64,000 bases of DNA from NCBI RefSeq assembly GCF_000093085.1, contig NC_014219.1:806001-870000 (forward strand). The letters run 5' to 3'. The stretch is from [Bacillus] selenitireducens MLS10. GTDB taxonomy: Bacteria; Bacillota; Bacilli; Bacillales; Salisediminibacteriaceae. Numbering within the stretch: position 1 is the first letter of the stretch; every line of letters starts with the position of its first letter. This document shows positions 47,433 through 55,694 of this stretch, piece by piece. Position numbers and translations under genes: made by a program. A model generated the notes under the pieces. It did no database searches. It had not been told where the DNA came from and saw only the letters and a program-made list of their open reading frames with translations.

Positions 47433-49780
47433 GGACATTAGCCATTGCATATGGAAACAGTCGTCAGACAAAGAAGTGGGTGAATAAAACCATCACCTTT
47501 GAAGAATTGAAGGAACGACTCAAGAAGCCGATCCGGACGACGGAATCCGTTGAAGAGTATGCCAAAATGTCGAAGGCGCAAAAGGACGATGCAAAAGATC
47601 ATGGTGGCTTCGTCGCAGGTGTGTTGACGGGTGGACGCCGGAAAGTGGACACGGTGGAACGACGGTCGATGATTGCGTTGGATGGGGACCGGATCGATAG
47701 CAATTTTCTTGACACTTATGAAGAAAAGGCGCCTTATTCATCTGTTTTATACGCCACCCACAGCAGCACTGACGAGCAGCCGAGGGTACGCATCCTCTTT
47801 CCTCTTACCCGTGATGTGACGCCGGAGGAATTCGTAGCCGTTTCAAGGTACCTCGCCCAGATGTTAGGGATCGATCAGTTCGATGAATGTTCGTACCTGG
47901 TCAATCAGCTCATGTACTGGCCGAGTATGCCGGCGGACGGCACGTTTCTTTATAAGGAAGTGGACAAGGCATGGTTGGACCCCGATCAGCTATTAGCCGC
48001 TCACCCAGAATGGACTGATCCAACACAGCTCCCGACTTCTTCTCGCGAGAGTAAAGCGAACGCCGTCACCTATCAAAAGGTACTCGATCCACTTGAAAAG
48101 GAGGGTGTGGTTGGGCTATTTAATCGGGTTTACTTCCCCGTTACGAAAGCGCTGGACGCGTTCTTATCAGATGTCTACGAACCAACAGACGATGACAGCC
48201 GCTATCACTTTATTGAGTCCAGCAGCATGGCTGGTGTGGAAATCAAAGAGGATGGCAAGTTTGTCTATAGCCACCATGCCAAGGATCCGGCCTACCTTCG
48301 GTTGTGTAATGCCTTTGACATTGTCCGGATGCATCGCTTCGGTGATGACAACGAAAAGAAGTCATTTCAGGATATGTGCGATTTTGCTATGAAGATCGAT
48401 GAGGTGAAAGTCTTTGCCGCGCATGAAAAGCGGCTCGAAGCGGAGGCCGATTTCTCAGATGAAGATGATGATTGGGAAACGAGGCTGATCTATAAACCGA
48501 GAACCAATGCTCTGGAAAACAGCGTGTATAACCTGAATCTGATTTTAAACCACGATCCGAATTTTGTTCATTTTGCATTCAACGAGCTCGCCAATCGCAT
48601 CCAGGTCACAGGCCCGCTTCCTTGGGAGCGTCCCGAAGGAAATGTGTTTTGGCGAGAGGCGGATACGGCTCAGTTGAAGTCGGTATTGGACATCCGCTAC
48701 CTGTCATTCTCAAGCAGAAACCATGACGTGGCTTTTACGAAAGTGGCGGATGATCGCCGGTTTCATCCAATCAGGGATTACTTGAATGACTTGCCGGAAT
48801 GGGATGGTGTAAAGCGTGTGGAAGATCTCTTCATTACCTATCTTCAAGCGGATGATACCGACTATGTACGAGCGGTTACGAGAAAGACCTTTGCCGCAGC
48901 CGTTGCCCGCATCTATAAGCCAGGGACGAAGTTTGATAGCGTGCCCGTGCTTGACGGGGATCAAGGAATCGGCAAAAGCACGATTGTAAAAGACCTGGTC
49001 ACACCGGATTTCTATTCCGAAGCTTTAAGCCTGACAGACATGGACGATAAGTCAGGAGCTGAAAAGCTGCAGGGGTTCTGGGTCGTGGAGATCGGGGAGC
49101 TTGCCGGTATGAAAAAGGCCGATATTGAAAAAGTGAAAGCGTTCCTTTCCACCTCTGATGATAAGTACCGCCCGTCTTATGGAAGAGTCGTTGAGAGCCA
49201 CCCAAGGCAATGCATTATTATCGCAACCGTCAACGGTGAACGCGGCTACTTGCGTGACATCACTGGGAACCGCCGCTTTTGGATCATCAAACTGCATCAG
49301 AAAAAGCAGAAAAAATCCTGGCATTTCACAGAAGAATTCCGCCAACAGTTCTGGGCGGAAGCGAAAGCGATCTGGGAGGCCGGCGAAAAACTGTACCTTG
49401 AAGGGGATGTATTAGAAGCAGCGGAACAAGCACAGAAGGGTGCGTTGGAGGCAGACGAGCGTGTCGGGATGGTAGAAGAGTACTTGAACGTGCCTCTGCC
49501 AGCCGACTGGGCGAACATGGATCTCTTTGCCCGCCGCCATTACCTGAGCGGTAGCGAATTTGGCGAAGCAACGCGCCACGGTAAGATTCAACGAACGAGT
49601 GTCAGTAACGCGGAAATCTGGTGCGAGTGCTTTCAACGAAACCTCTCCGAGTTAAAGACCACCGACAGTTATCAAATTGCAGCACTCATGGCCCAAATCA
49701 GTGGGTGGGAACGCACCAGCACCATCAAACGTTTGCCGATTTATGGGAGGCAACGCTTGTATGACTATCAGGAGCCGTGA
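47429..49780 (+). CDS. VapE-type primase-helicase
   Basis: 783 residues. The C-terminal part is a VapE (DUF5906-like) superfamily 3-type helicase with P loop DGDQGIGKSTIV, the WVVEIGELAGMKKADIEKVKAFLS segment, and IIATVNGERGYLRDITGNRRFW. The N-terminal 200 residues resemble an AEP primase: ALDGDRID with an Asp pair, then a His motif THSSTDEQPRVRIL. It should prime and unwind phage DNA at the origin. It begins inside the antirepressor gene (ATGA) and is followed by the pair of long repeats that look like an origin. Confidence 0.85.
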   Translation: MRTLAIAYGNSRQTKKWVNKTITFEELKERLKKPIRTTESVEEYAKMSKAQKDDAKDHGGFVAGVLTGGRRKVDTVERRSMIALDGDRIDSNFLDTYEEKAPYSSVLYATHSSTDEQPRVRILFPLTRDVTPEEFVAVSRYLAQMLGIDQFDECSYLVNQLMYWPSMPADGTFLYKEVDKAWLDPDQLLAAHPEWTDPTQLPTSSRESKANAVTYQKVLDPLEKEGVVGLFNRVYFPVTKALDAFLSDVYEPTDDDSRYHFIESSSMAGVEIKEDGKFVYSHHAKDPAYLRLCNAFDIVRMHRFGDDNEKKSFQDMCDFAMKIDEVKVFAAHEKRLEAEADFSDEDDDWETRLIYKPRTNALENSVYNLNLILNHDPNFVHFAFNELANRIQVTGPLPWERPEGNVFWREADTAQLKSVLDIRYLSFSSRNHDVAFTKVADDRRFHPIRDYLNDLPEWDGVKRVEDLFITYLQADDTDYVRAVTRKTFAAAVARIYKPGTKFDSVPVLDGDQGIGKSTIVKDLVTPDFYSEALSLTDMDDKSGAEKLQGFWVVEIGELAGMKKADIEKVKAFLSTSDDKYRPSYGRVVESHPRQCIIIATVNGERGYLRDITGNRRFWIIKLHQKKQKKSWHFTEEFRQQFWAEAKAIWEAGEKLYLEGDVLEAAEQAQKGALEADERVGMVEEYLNVPLPADWANMDLFARRHYLSGSEFGEATRHGKIQRTSVSNAEIWCECFQRNLSELKTTDSYQIAALMAQISGWERTSTIKRLPIYGRQRLYDYQEP

Positions 49781-49781
49781 A

Positions 49782-49925
49782 CACAAGAATGCGACACAAC
49801 ACAAGATTTCCCCTTATATTCAAAATGGTTTTTAGTAAAAAGAGAGATGGACCTGTGCGTGCACACGCGTAAGTAATTATAGGGAAATGCTTGTGATCTT
49901 GTGTATCTTGTGTCACCCAGAAGGT
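49782..49925 (+). repeat. Origin-like repeat, copy 1
   Basis: 144 bases that recur at 50000-50144 with about nine in ten bases alike by eye. Each copy has CACAAG units at its left end and their complement CTTGTG three times at its right end (period of 8-9 bases), so each can fold back on itself. A GCGTGCAC core lies in the middle. The location just after the primase-helicase gene fits an iteron-bearing origin. Confidence 0.6.
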
Positions 49926-49999
49926 AAAAAAAAGACAGGTGAGGAGTGTTGGATGGTTTTTCTTACCATGTCTATCATCACCTGAAATCACGAGGTGTT
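49926..49999. other. Spacer between the two origin-like repeats
   Basis: 74 bases with CAGGTGA near the start and TCACCTG near the end, able to pair across the spacer. A ten-codon frame after GAGGAG is too short to call a gene. Confidence 0.4.
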
Positions 50000-50144
50000 C
50001 ACAAGAATGCGACACAACACAAGAATTTCCCTTATATTCAAAATGGATTTTGATAAAAAGAGAGAGATGAACCTGAGCGTGCACGCGCGTAAGTAATTAT
50101 AGGGAATTCTTGTGATCTTGTGTATCTTGTGTCACTCAGGAGGT
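50000..50144 (+). repeat. Origin-like repeat, copy 2
   Basis: Second copy of 49782-49925. Here the middle has a perfect palindrome GCGTGCACGC. Its end supplies the CAGGAGG ribosome site of the VRR-NUC gene. Confidence 0.6.
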
Positions 50145-50149
50145 AGAAA

Positions 50150-50440
50150 ATGACTGAAAAGGATATTGAGAAACAGTTGGTTGTTTCCACTCGAACAGCG
50201 GGTGGCATGGCACCGAAGTTGGTCAGTCCCGGTTTCGATGGGATCCCTGATCGGTTGATCTTGATGCCAGGTGGTCGCATCGGCTTCGTTGAAGTGAAAG
50301 CGCCTGGTAAGCGTTTGCGACCCTTACAGGAAAAGCGAAAACGACAGTTAGAGGCGCTCGGGTTTTCGGCGTTCGTTTTAGACGGCGTTGAACAGATCCC
50401 TGAGATCCTGACTGCGATTCAAGGAGGTGGCGAGAGATGA
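50150..50440 (+). CDS. VRR-NUC domain nuclease
   Basis: 96 residues, a minimal VRR-NUC (PD-(D/E)XK) enzyme. The core is GFDGIPDRLILMPGG with the metal-binding Asp, then IGFVEVKAPGK with the E-x-K motif and a following QEKRKRQLEALGF helix. Phage enzymes of this group resolve branched DNA structures and act as Holliday junction resolvases. CAGGAGG before the ATG is shared with the end of repeat copy 2. It overlaps the SNF2 helicase gene by four bases. Confidence 0.88.
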   Translation: MTEKDIEKQLVVSTRTAGGMAPKLVSPGFDGIPDRLILMPGGRIGFVEVKAPGKRLRPLQEKRKRQLEALGFSAFVLDGVEQIPEILTAIQGGGER

Positions 50441-51813
50441 AATTCACCGCACATGATTACCAGCAGTACGCCATTGATTTTATCTGCCAGCAGCGAATTG
50501 CAAGCCTCATCTTAGATATGGGGCTTGGGAAGACCGTCATTACGCTCACTGCATTGTTTGATTTGTTGCTTGATTCGTTTCACGTTCGAAAAGTACTGGT
50601 CGTCGCTCCGCTGCGGGTGGGGCGAGATGTCTGGCCGGAAGAGCTGGATAAGTGGGATCACCTTGAGCCATTACGGTATGAAGTAGCGATTGGGAATCCA
50701 GAGGAGCGGCTCGCGGCATTGCATCGTTCCGCTCCGATTACAATCATCAACCGGGAGAATATCACGTGGCTGATTGAAAAAAGCGGGTATCCGTTTGACT
50801 TTGATATGGTCGTGATCGATGAGTTATCCTCCTTTAAGTCTCATCAATCAAAACGATTTAAAAGCATGATGAAGGTCCGCTCAAAAGTAACGAGAATCGT
50901 TGGGCTCACGGGAACGCCTTCATCGAACGGCTTGATGGACCTTTGGGCGGAGTATCGTCTGTTGGATAAAGGAGAGCGGCTTGGACGTTTCATCAGCCAT
51001 TACCGTGATGCCTTCTTTGAACCCGATAAACGGAATCAACAAGTGATTTTCACCTACAAGCTGAAACCAGGCGCTGAAGAGCAGATTTATGAACGGATAC
51101 AGGACATTACCATTAGCATGAAAGGCAGTGATCACTTGTCGCTTCCACCTTTGATTGTCAATGAACGTCACGTGCAGCTCTCGGAGAAAGAGATGGCAAG
51201 GATCGAAGCGATCAAACGTGACCTCATTATCACCGTTGAGGGGGAAGACATTACCGCCTCGAACGCAGCGGCACTGTCGGGTAAACTTCTACAGATGGCG
51301 AACGGAGCCGTCTATGACGACCAGGGGCAACCCATTGCCATTCATGAACGAAAACTGGATGCCTTAGAGGATATGGTCGAAGCGGCGAATGGCAAACCAG
51401 TCCTTATCGCGTATTGGTTTAAACACGACTTAGATCGGATTCAAGCCTGGATTGAAGCCACGGTGTTGTCCAACGCAGCCTCAATCCAACAGTGGAATGA
51501 AGGGCGAATCCAGGTTGGACTCATTCATCCCGCTTCCGCAGGACATGGTTTGAATCTTCAATTTGGCGGATCAACACTCATCTGGTTCGGACTTACCTGG
51601 AGTTTAGAACTTTACCAACAAACGAACGCACGCTTATACCGTCAAGGTCAAACGGAGTCGGTTGCGATTCATCATCTCATTGGTAAAGGAACCCTTGATG
51701 AACGGGTGATGAAAGCCCTCAAGAAAAAAGATGTCAGTCAGACGGCGTTCATTGATGCCGTGAAAGCCGAACTACAATTATACGAGGAGGAGAAAACCCA
51801 TGAAAATCAATAA
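50437..51813 (+). CDS. Phage SNF2-type DEAD/DEAH helicase
   Basis: 458 residues. Motifs I (ILDMGLGKTVITL), II (VIDELSSFKS, a DELS box), III (GLTGTPSSNG) and VI (QQTNARLYRQGQ) are present, the set of the SNF2 translocases without a large insertion. It starts with ATGA overlap to the VRR-NUC gene, and the pair nuclease-helicase is constant in such phages. It probably moves along DNA for replication restart or recombination. The gene overlaps the next by 14 bases. Confidence 0.88.
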   Translation: MKFTAHDYQQYAIDFICQQRIASLILDMGLGKTVITLTALFDLLLDSFHVRKVLVVAPLRVGRDVWPEELDKWDHLEPLRYEVAIGNPEERLAALHRSAPITIINRENITWLIEKSGYPFDFDMVVIDELSSFKSHQSKRFKSMMKVRSKVTRIVGLTGTPSSNGLMDLWAEYRLLDKGERLGRFISHYRDAFFEPDKRNQQVIFTYKLKPGAEEQIYERIQDITISMKGSDHLSLPPLIVNERHVQLSEKEMARIEAIKRDLIITVEGEDITASNAAALSGKLLQMANGAVYDDQGQPIAIHERKLDALEDMVEAANGKPVLIAYWFKHDLDRIQAWIEATVLSNAASIQQWNEGRIQVGLIHPASAGHGLNLQFGGSTLIWFGLTWSLELYQQTNARLYRQGQTESVAIHHLIGKGTLDERVMKALKKKDVSQTAFIDAVKAELQLYEEEKTHENQ

Positions 51814-52231
51814 ATTCAATCAGAGCGGGTGTTATGATCCAACACCATACGAGGCCTTTCAAAACATCGACAAAGAGCCGGCGCCTTTGAAAGGACAGGT
51901 CTATATCATCTGTCAGGACGTGACCGAGCAGGAGATCTACGACATCCGAGCGGAGCGGTTCATCCGCTTTGCACTCGAGAAGAATAAGCTGCCGCTTCTG
52001 CCAAGGCTCAACTTTCGATCGTTTTCAGAATCCTTGGATGATCAAGATGAGCTGATGTTGAAGCGGATCCGCCGTTCGTTCATGGCCCAGGCCGATGAAG
52101 TGTGGGTGTTCGGGAAGTCGATCTCAGAGGAGATGATGCAGGACATTCGCATGGCCAGATCAAAAGGGAAACCGATCTATCACCTGACCACCACGTGTGA
52201 GTGGTTGAAAGGTGGTGTGAGCCATGGATGA
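51800..52231 (+). CDS. Phage DUF7768/DUF4406-like protein
   Basis: 143 residues. After a short leading part it has an alpha/beta fold: GQVYIICQDVTEQE, then AERFIRFALEKNKLPLLPRL, and MAQADEVWVFGKSISEEMMQDIRMARSKGKPIYHL. This resembles the nucleoside 2-deoxyribosyltransferase-like group (DUF4406) seen next to SNF2 helicases in phages. Whether it acts on nucleotides is unknown. GAGGAGG is before the ATG. It overlaps the next gene by eight bases. Confidence 0.65.
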   Translation: MKINKFNQSGCYDPTPYEAFQNIDKEPAPLKGQVYIICQDVTEQEIYDIRAERFIRFALEKNKLPLLPRLNFRSFSESLDDQDELMLKRIRRSFMAQADEVWVFGKSISEEMMQDIRMARSKGKPIYHLTTTCEWLKGGVSHG

Positions 52232-52463
52232 ACGAGCGAAGACGTGCTTTGCGTATAAGAGCGGCAAGTGTCGGATCCTAGACATCAACCGCTGCGAAGG
52301 TTCGGGTTGTGGCTTTTGCAAAACGGAAGAACAGGTGATGCAGGAGCGGGCGGAGAGCCTGGCGATCATTGAAGCGATGGAACCTATGCACCGCGATGCC
52401 ATCGACGAGAAGTACTTCAAAGGGCAGATTGCGGCAGGCTTTTACAAGAAGGGGACGGCGTAG
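52224..52463 (+). CDS. Small cysteine-rich phage protein
   Basis: 79 residues. Five cysteines in the first 34 residues (CFAYKSGKCRILDINRCEGSG, then CGFCK) suggest a zinc-binding unit, followed by a helical tail. I do not recognise a named family, but such small Cys-rich proteins are usual between the SNF2 helicase and the DUF1492 regulator in Firmicute prophages. It starts inside the previous gene after AAAGGTGG. Confidence 0.6.
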   Translation: MDERAKTCFAYKSGKCRILDINRCEGSGCGFCKTEEQVMQERAESLAIIEAMEPMHRDAIDEKYFKGQIAAGFYKKGTA

Positions 52464-52475
52464 AGGAGGGACGAG

Positions 52476-52901
52476 ATGGACACGAAAACCTTTTTATCAC
52501 AGGCGATCTGGTTGGACCGGTTGATTCAGTCCAAGGTTGAACAGCAAGGACGGTTGAAAGAGCTGGCGCTCAAGGTGACGACCACCTACCAGGACAACCC
52601 GGTTCAGGGCGGCCTTCGAGAGAACAGCCGGATGGAAGCCTCCCTCGTTGATCTGATGGCACTGGGAGAAGAGATCAATGCCGACATCGACCGGTTGATT
52701 GAAGTGAAGCAGGAGATACGCCGGGCCGTGAAGACGGTAGACAACCTGAGCTATCAGCCGGTCCTGGAGATGCGTTACTTGGACGGGCGTAGTTGGGATG
52801 ATGTGGCGGAGATCATGAGCTATGATAAGCGCACGGTCCATCGGATCCATGGCCGGGCTATCCGTGAGCTGGAAAATAAAGGTGTCACTAAATGTCATTG
52901 A
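52476..52901 (+). CDS. DUF1492/ArpU-like late transcription regulator
   Basis: 141 residues. The N terminus (WLDRLIQSKVEQQGRLKELALKV) is helical and the C terminus has a sigma-70 region 4-like helix-turn-helix (QPVLEMRYLDGRSWDDVAEIM, then DKRTVHRIHGRAIRELE). DUF1492 and ArpU proteins turn on the late operon in Firmicute phages. The end of its own gene overlaps the first of two repeated promoter elements (three ATGTCA decamers), so it likely binds next to its 3' end. AGGAGG lies before the ATG. Confidence 0.82.
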   Translation: MDTKTFLSQAIWLDRLIQSKVEQQGRLKELALKVTTTYQDNPVQGGLRENSRMEASLVDLMALGEEINADIDRLIEVKQEIRRAVKTVDNLSYQPVLEMRYLDGRSWDDVAEIMSYDKRTVHRIHGRAIRELENKGVTKCH

Positions 52902-52944
52902 ATGTCACACTCGATCTAGGATATGATGTAGATGTGGAAGTATG
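52870..52944 (+). promoter_or_regulatory. Late promoter with ATGTCA decamers, copy 1
   Basis: Three TGTCA units spaced ten bases apart (52883, 52893, 52903) overlap the end of the DUF1492 gene. TTGAAT, 18 bases and TATGAT (52922-52927) follow as a promoter. The whole block recurs at 52980-53055. Confidence 0.65.
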
Positions 52945-52979
52945 GACGGTGTCTGTGCTTCCTTTTTCTATGTCCCGGA

Positions 52980-53055
52980 TTGGAAAAATAAGGTGTCACT
53001 AAATGTCATTGAATGTCACACCCCATCTACGATATGATGTAGGTGTTGAGGTATG
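52980..53055 (+). promoter_or_regulatory. Late promoter with ATGTCA decamers, copy 2
   Basis: Second copy, 111 bases downstream. It has the same three decamers and TATGAT (53033-53038). It lies in the gap ahead of the HNH gene and probably drives the packaging and head genes. Confidence 0.65.
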
Positions 53056-53202
53056 GAAAAGTCGAGAACACCATATGTTGTAGAATGAGCCGGTGTTAGA
53101 TCGTTTCGATTCTCCGGCCACGCACCATTCTTGATGCAGGTCCTTCGCCAATTGGCTGAGGGCCTTTTTCTATGCCCAACGCCAATGAGAGGTGAGAAGC
53201 GA

Positions 53203-53547
53203 ATGCCGAAGCGACCGAAGAGCCCTTGCAAGCATCCGAACTGTCCGAACGTCTCCGACGGTGCCTACTGCGAGACGCATGCGAAGGCGAACCCCGAGCG
53301 ACCGAGCGCTGCGAGCCGTGGTTACGACAGCCGGTGGCGCAAGGCACGGAAGCATTACCTGAACCGCCACCCGCTCTGTGTCCGGTGTGAACAGGCTGGT
53401 CGGGTGGTGCCGGGGACCGTCGTTGACCACAAAATACCCCACCGGGGGCAAAGGTCCCTGTTCTGGGACGAGGACAACTGGCAGACCCTCTGTAAACCTT
53501 GTCACGACAGGAAAACACGGTTGGAGGATCAACGTCCGGTCTACTAG
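53203..53547 (+). CDS. HNH endonuclease of the packaging module
   Basis: 114 residues. The HNH motif is complete: D75-H76 in VVDHKIPH, Asn92 in DEDNWQTLC, and His101 in KPCHDRK. Zinc is held by Cys59-Cys62 and Cys97-Cys100. A basic N terminus (PKRPKSPCKHPNCP) precedes. In HK97-like cos phages this protein works with TerL at the cos site. The frame is open 72 bases upstream, but ATG 53203 follows GAGAGGTG. The G-rich candidate cos region lies directly after it. Confidence 0.9.
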   Translation: MPKRPKSPCKHPNCPNVSDGAYCETHAKANPERPSAASRGYDSRWRKARKHYLNRHPLCVRCEQAGRVVPGTVVDHKIPHRGQRSLFWDEDNWQTLCKPCHDRKTRLEDQRPVY

Positions 53548-53554
53548 GTCAAAA

Positions 53555-53665
53555 GGCAGGGGGGTCAGGCGGGGTAGGGGGGTGTGAATCGCAAACCCTT
53601 GCGCCCCAAGGGACCGCCGGCCCCCTTCGCTCAAATTTTCGCGTAATTCGTTGGAGGGGGTTGAG
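53555..53665 (+). other. Candidate cos packaging region
   Basis: A very G-rich strand (GCAGGGGGGTCAGGCGGGG) is followed by a C-rich part (GACCGCCGGCCCCC) and TCGCG just after the HNH gene. That position is where cos lies in related HNH-bearing siphophages. The rest of the 360-base gap to 53908 contains no clear gene. The site is 5 kb from the terminase genes because cargo lies between. Confidence 0.4.
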
Positions 53666-53908
53666 TCAAAGTGCGTCATTTCAGCCCTGAGCCCTTGAGC
53701 CATCTTTGGTTCAGGGGTTTTCATTTTGCGAAAAGGTGCAAAGTTGCGGAAGAGAAAGTGGCCAGATCCTTGAAGCATAGAGGGATGACAAACAGGATAA
53801 GAAAACAAAGGGGCCATGAAACCCTTGATATAGAGGCATATTAGCCATGGAAATACTGTGAACGATCAATCTTGCGAGATACGTGTCCGCAGAAAGGAGT
53901 GAAGGCCA

Positions 53909-54355
53909 GTGACCGAGCAGGAAGAGCAGTTGATTTTTGAGATGCGGCAGAAAGGAACAGGCTATAAAGCGATTGCGACGGTGCTGGGAAAGTCCCGTGA
54001 TGCCGTTCGGATGTATTGTCGAAGGAACGGTCTGACGGGAAATGCCGAAGTCGTCGCATTGAACATCGAAGAACAGAAGAAGCGTCATCTGCGCTGCCAG
54101 AACTGCAGCAAAAAGATTGAACAGAAAGAAAAAGGGCGCATGCGGAAGTTCTGTTCACATGCCTGCCGCCATGCCTGGTGGGACAAGCACCCGGAGGAAA
54201 GAGCCCGAAAAGCCACTTACACATTTACTTGCCCCAATTGTCAGACGGCCTTCACGACGTACGGCAATGCGAAGCGGAAGTACTGTTCACATGAATGTTA
54301 TATCGAATCACGATTTGGAGGGAATACAGATGGACTTTCAAAAACTAGCGATTGA
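53909..54355 (+). CDS. HTH and zinc-ribbon phage protein
   Basis: 148 residues from GTG 53909 after GAAAGGAG. The N-terminal 45 residues form a helix-turn-helix (MRQKGTGYKAIATVLGKSRDAVRMYC). Two zinc ribbons follow: CQNC with CSHAC, and CPNC with CSHEC, each with a similar RKxCSH sequence, so the second half is an internal duplication. It is probably DNA-binding. It overlaps the ParB-methyltransferase start by 26 bases, which suggests that the two genes work or move together. Confidence 0.72.
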   Translation: MTEQEEQLIFEMRQKGTGYKAIATVLGKSRDAVRMYCRRNGLTGNAEVVALNIEEQKKRHLRCQNCSKKIEQKEKGRMRKFCSHACRHAWWDKHPEERARKATYTFTCPNCQTAFTTYGNAKRKYCSHECYIESRFGGNTDGLSKTSD

Positions 54356-55559
54356 AGAACTGATCCCAGCAGGCTATAACCCGCGGAAACAACTGAAGCC
54401 TGGGGATCCGGAGTTTGAAAAAATTAAAACGAGCATTGAGACGTTTGGCTATGTGGATCCGGTGATTGTGAACGCGGACCATACCGTGATTGGCGGGCAC
54501 CAGCGACTGACGGTGTTGAAAACCCTCGGCTATGACGAGATTGACTGTGTCGTCATCGACATTGATAAAACGAAAGAGAAAGCCCTGAACATTGCCCTGA
54601 ATAAGATCAGTGGTGAATGGAATAAGGATCTCTTGGTTGAACTGATTGAGGATTTACAGTCGACGGACATTGATATTGGCATCACCGGTTTTGATCCGCC
54701 GGAGATCGATCAGCTCTTTAACGAAGTTCATGATAAAGACATCGATGAAGATGACTTTGATGTGGATGCGGCGTTGCAGGAAGAGACGATCACCCAGCCC
54801 GGTGACGTGTGGCAGCTTGGCAGGCATAAACTGATCTGCGGAGATAGCACGGAAGCAGGGACTTATGAAACGTTAATGGCTGGGGAGAAGGCGAACTTGA
54901 TCGTCACGGACTTACCTTACAACGTGGACTACGAAGGTTCCGCGGGAAAAATCCAAAATGACAACATGGGCGATCAAGAATTTTACACGTTCCTGTTGAA
55001 AGCATATCAGAACATGTTTGGGCACTTGGAAGACGGCGCGGGTATCTATGTGTTCCACGCCGATCGCGAGACCGTGAACTTTAGAACAGCGATGAAAGAT
55101 GCCGGATTTTTTATTCATCAGACGTGTATTTGGGTGAAGAACGCACCGGTCCTGAACCGCTGCGACTATTTATATACCCATGAACCGATTCTCTATGGTT
55201 GGAAGCCAACAGCCGGTCACAAGTTTTATGGAGATCGAAAACAACGAACCGTGTGGAATTTCGACAGGCCAACGAAAAGTGACCTGCATCCAACGATGAA
55301 GCCGGTAGCGTTATGCGCCTATCCGATCCAAAACAGCAGCCTTTCAAACTGCATTGTTTTGGATCCCTTCGGTGGAAGTGGCTCCACGATGATGGCCTGT
55401 GAACAAACGAATAGGATCGCGAGATTGATTGAGTTGGATCCGAAGTATGCGGATGTAATTGTGAAGCGATATATCGACTTCAAAGAAATAACAGATGATG
55501 TCACATTGATTCGGGGTGGGAAGGCTTATACGTATGAAGATCTTATTTTGGTAGATTAG
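54330..55559 (+). CDS. ParB-like domain plus DNA methyltransferase
   Basis: 409 residues. The N terminus is a ParB/sulfiredoxin-type domain (PAGYNPRKQLKPGD, then VIGGHQRLTVLKTLG, residues 54-68). A beta-class methyltransferase follows with motif IV at 184-187 and motif I DPFGGSGST near 350, the permuted order. Motif IV reads DLPY where the family has (D/N/S)PP(Y/F), an unusual change at the active site. It may protect phage DNA from host restriction. A longer frame opens at 54117, but ATG 54330 follows GGAGGG. It forms part of the cargo between the HNH and terminase genes. Confidence 0.85.
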   Translation: MDFQKLAIEELIPAGYNPRKQLKPGDPEFEKIKTSIETFGYVDPVIVNADHTVIGGHQRLTVLKTLGYDEIDCVVIDIDKTKEKALNIALNKISGEWNKDLLVELIEDLQSTDIDIGITGFDPPEIDQLFNEVHDKDIDEDDFDVDAALQEETITQPGDVWQLGRHKLICGDSTEAGTYETLMAGEKANLIVTDLPYNVDYEGSAGKIQNDNMGDQEFYTFLLKAYQNMFGHLEDGAGIYVFHADRETVNFRTAMKDAGFFIHQTCIWVKNAPVLNRCDYLYTHEPILYGWKPTAGHKFYGDRKQRTVWNFDRPTKSDLHPTMKPVALCAYPIQNSSLSNCIVLDPFGGSGSTMMACEQTNRIARLIELDPKYADVIVKRYIDFKEITDDVTLIRGGKAYTYEDLILVD

Positions 55560-55694
55560 ATTTATAACGAACGCAATTTTGAAATTATCAAAAATAAGTT
55601 ATGAAAAAAAAGGAATAATAGGGTTATTCATAGAATGTTTACATATGAACCAATATAAAATTGGTTTGTAATAACTTTGGAAGTGAGTGACTCT

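Noticed and set aside
49945-49990. Ten-codon frame between the origin-like repeats
   Set aside because: Too short, and its bases are explained by the paired spacer.
53131-53202. Upstream extension of the HNH protein
   Set aside because: Not HNH-like, and the GAGAGGTG site fits ATG 53203.
54117-54329. N-terminal extension of the ParB-methyltransferase
   Set aside because: It is a shadow of the zinc-ribbon gene in another frame; ATG 54330 has GGAGGG and the family start.
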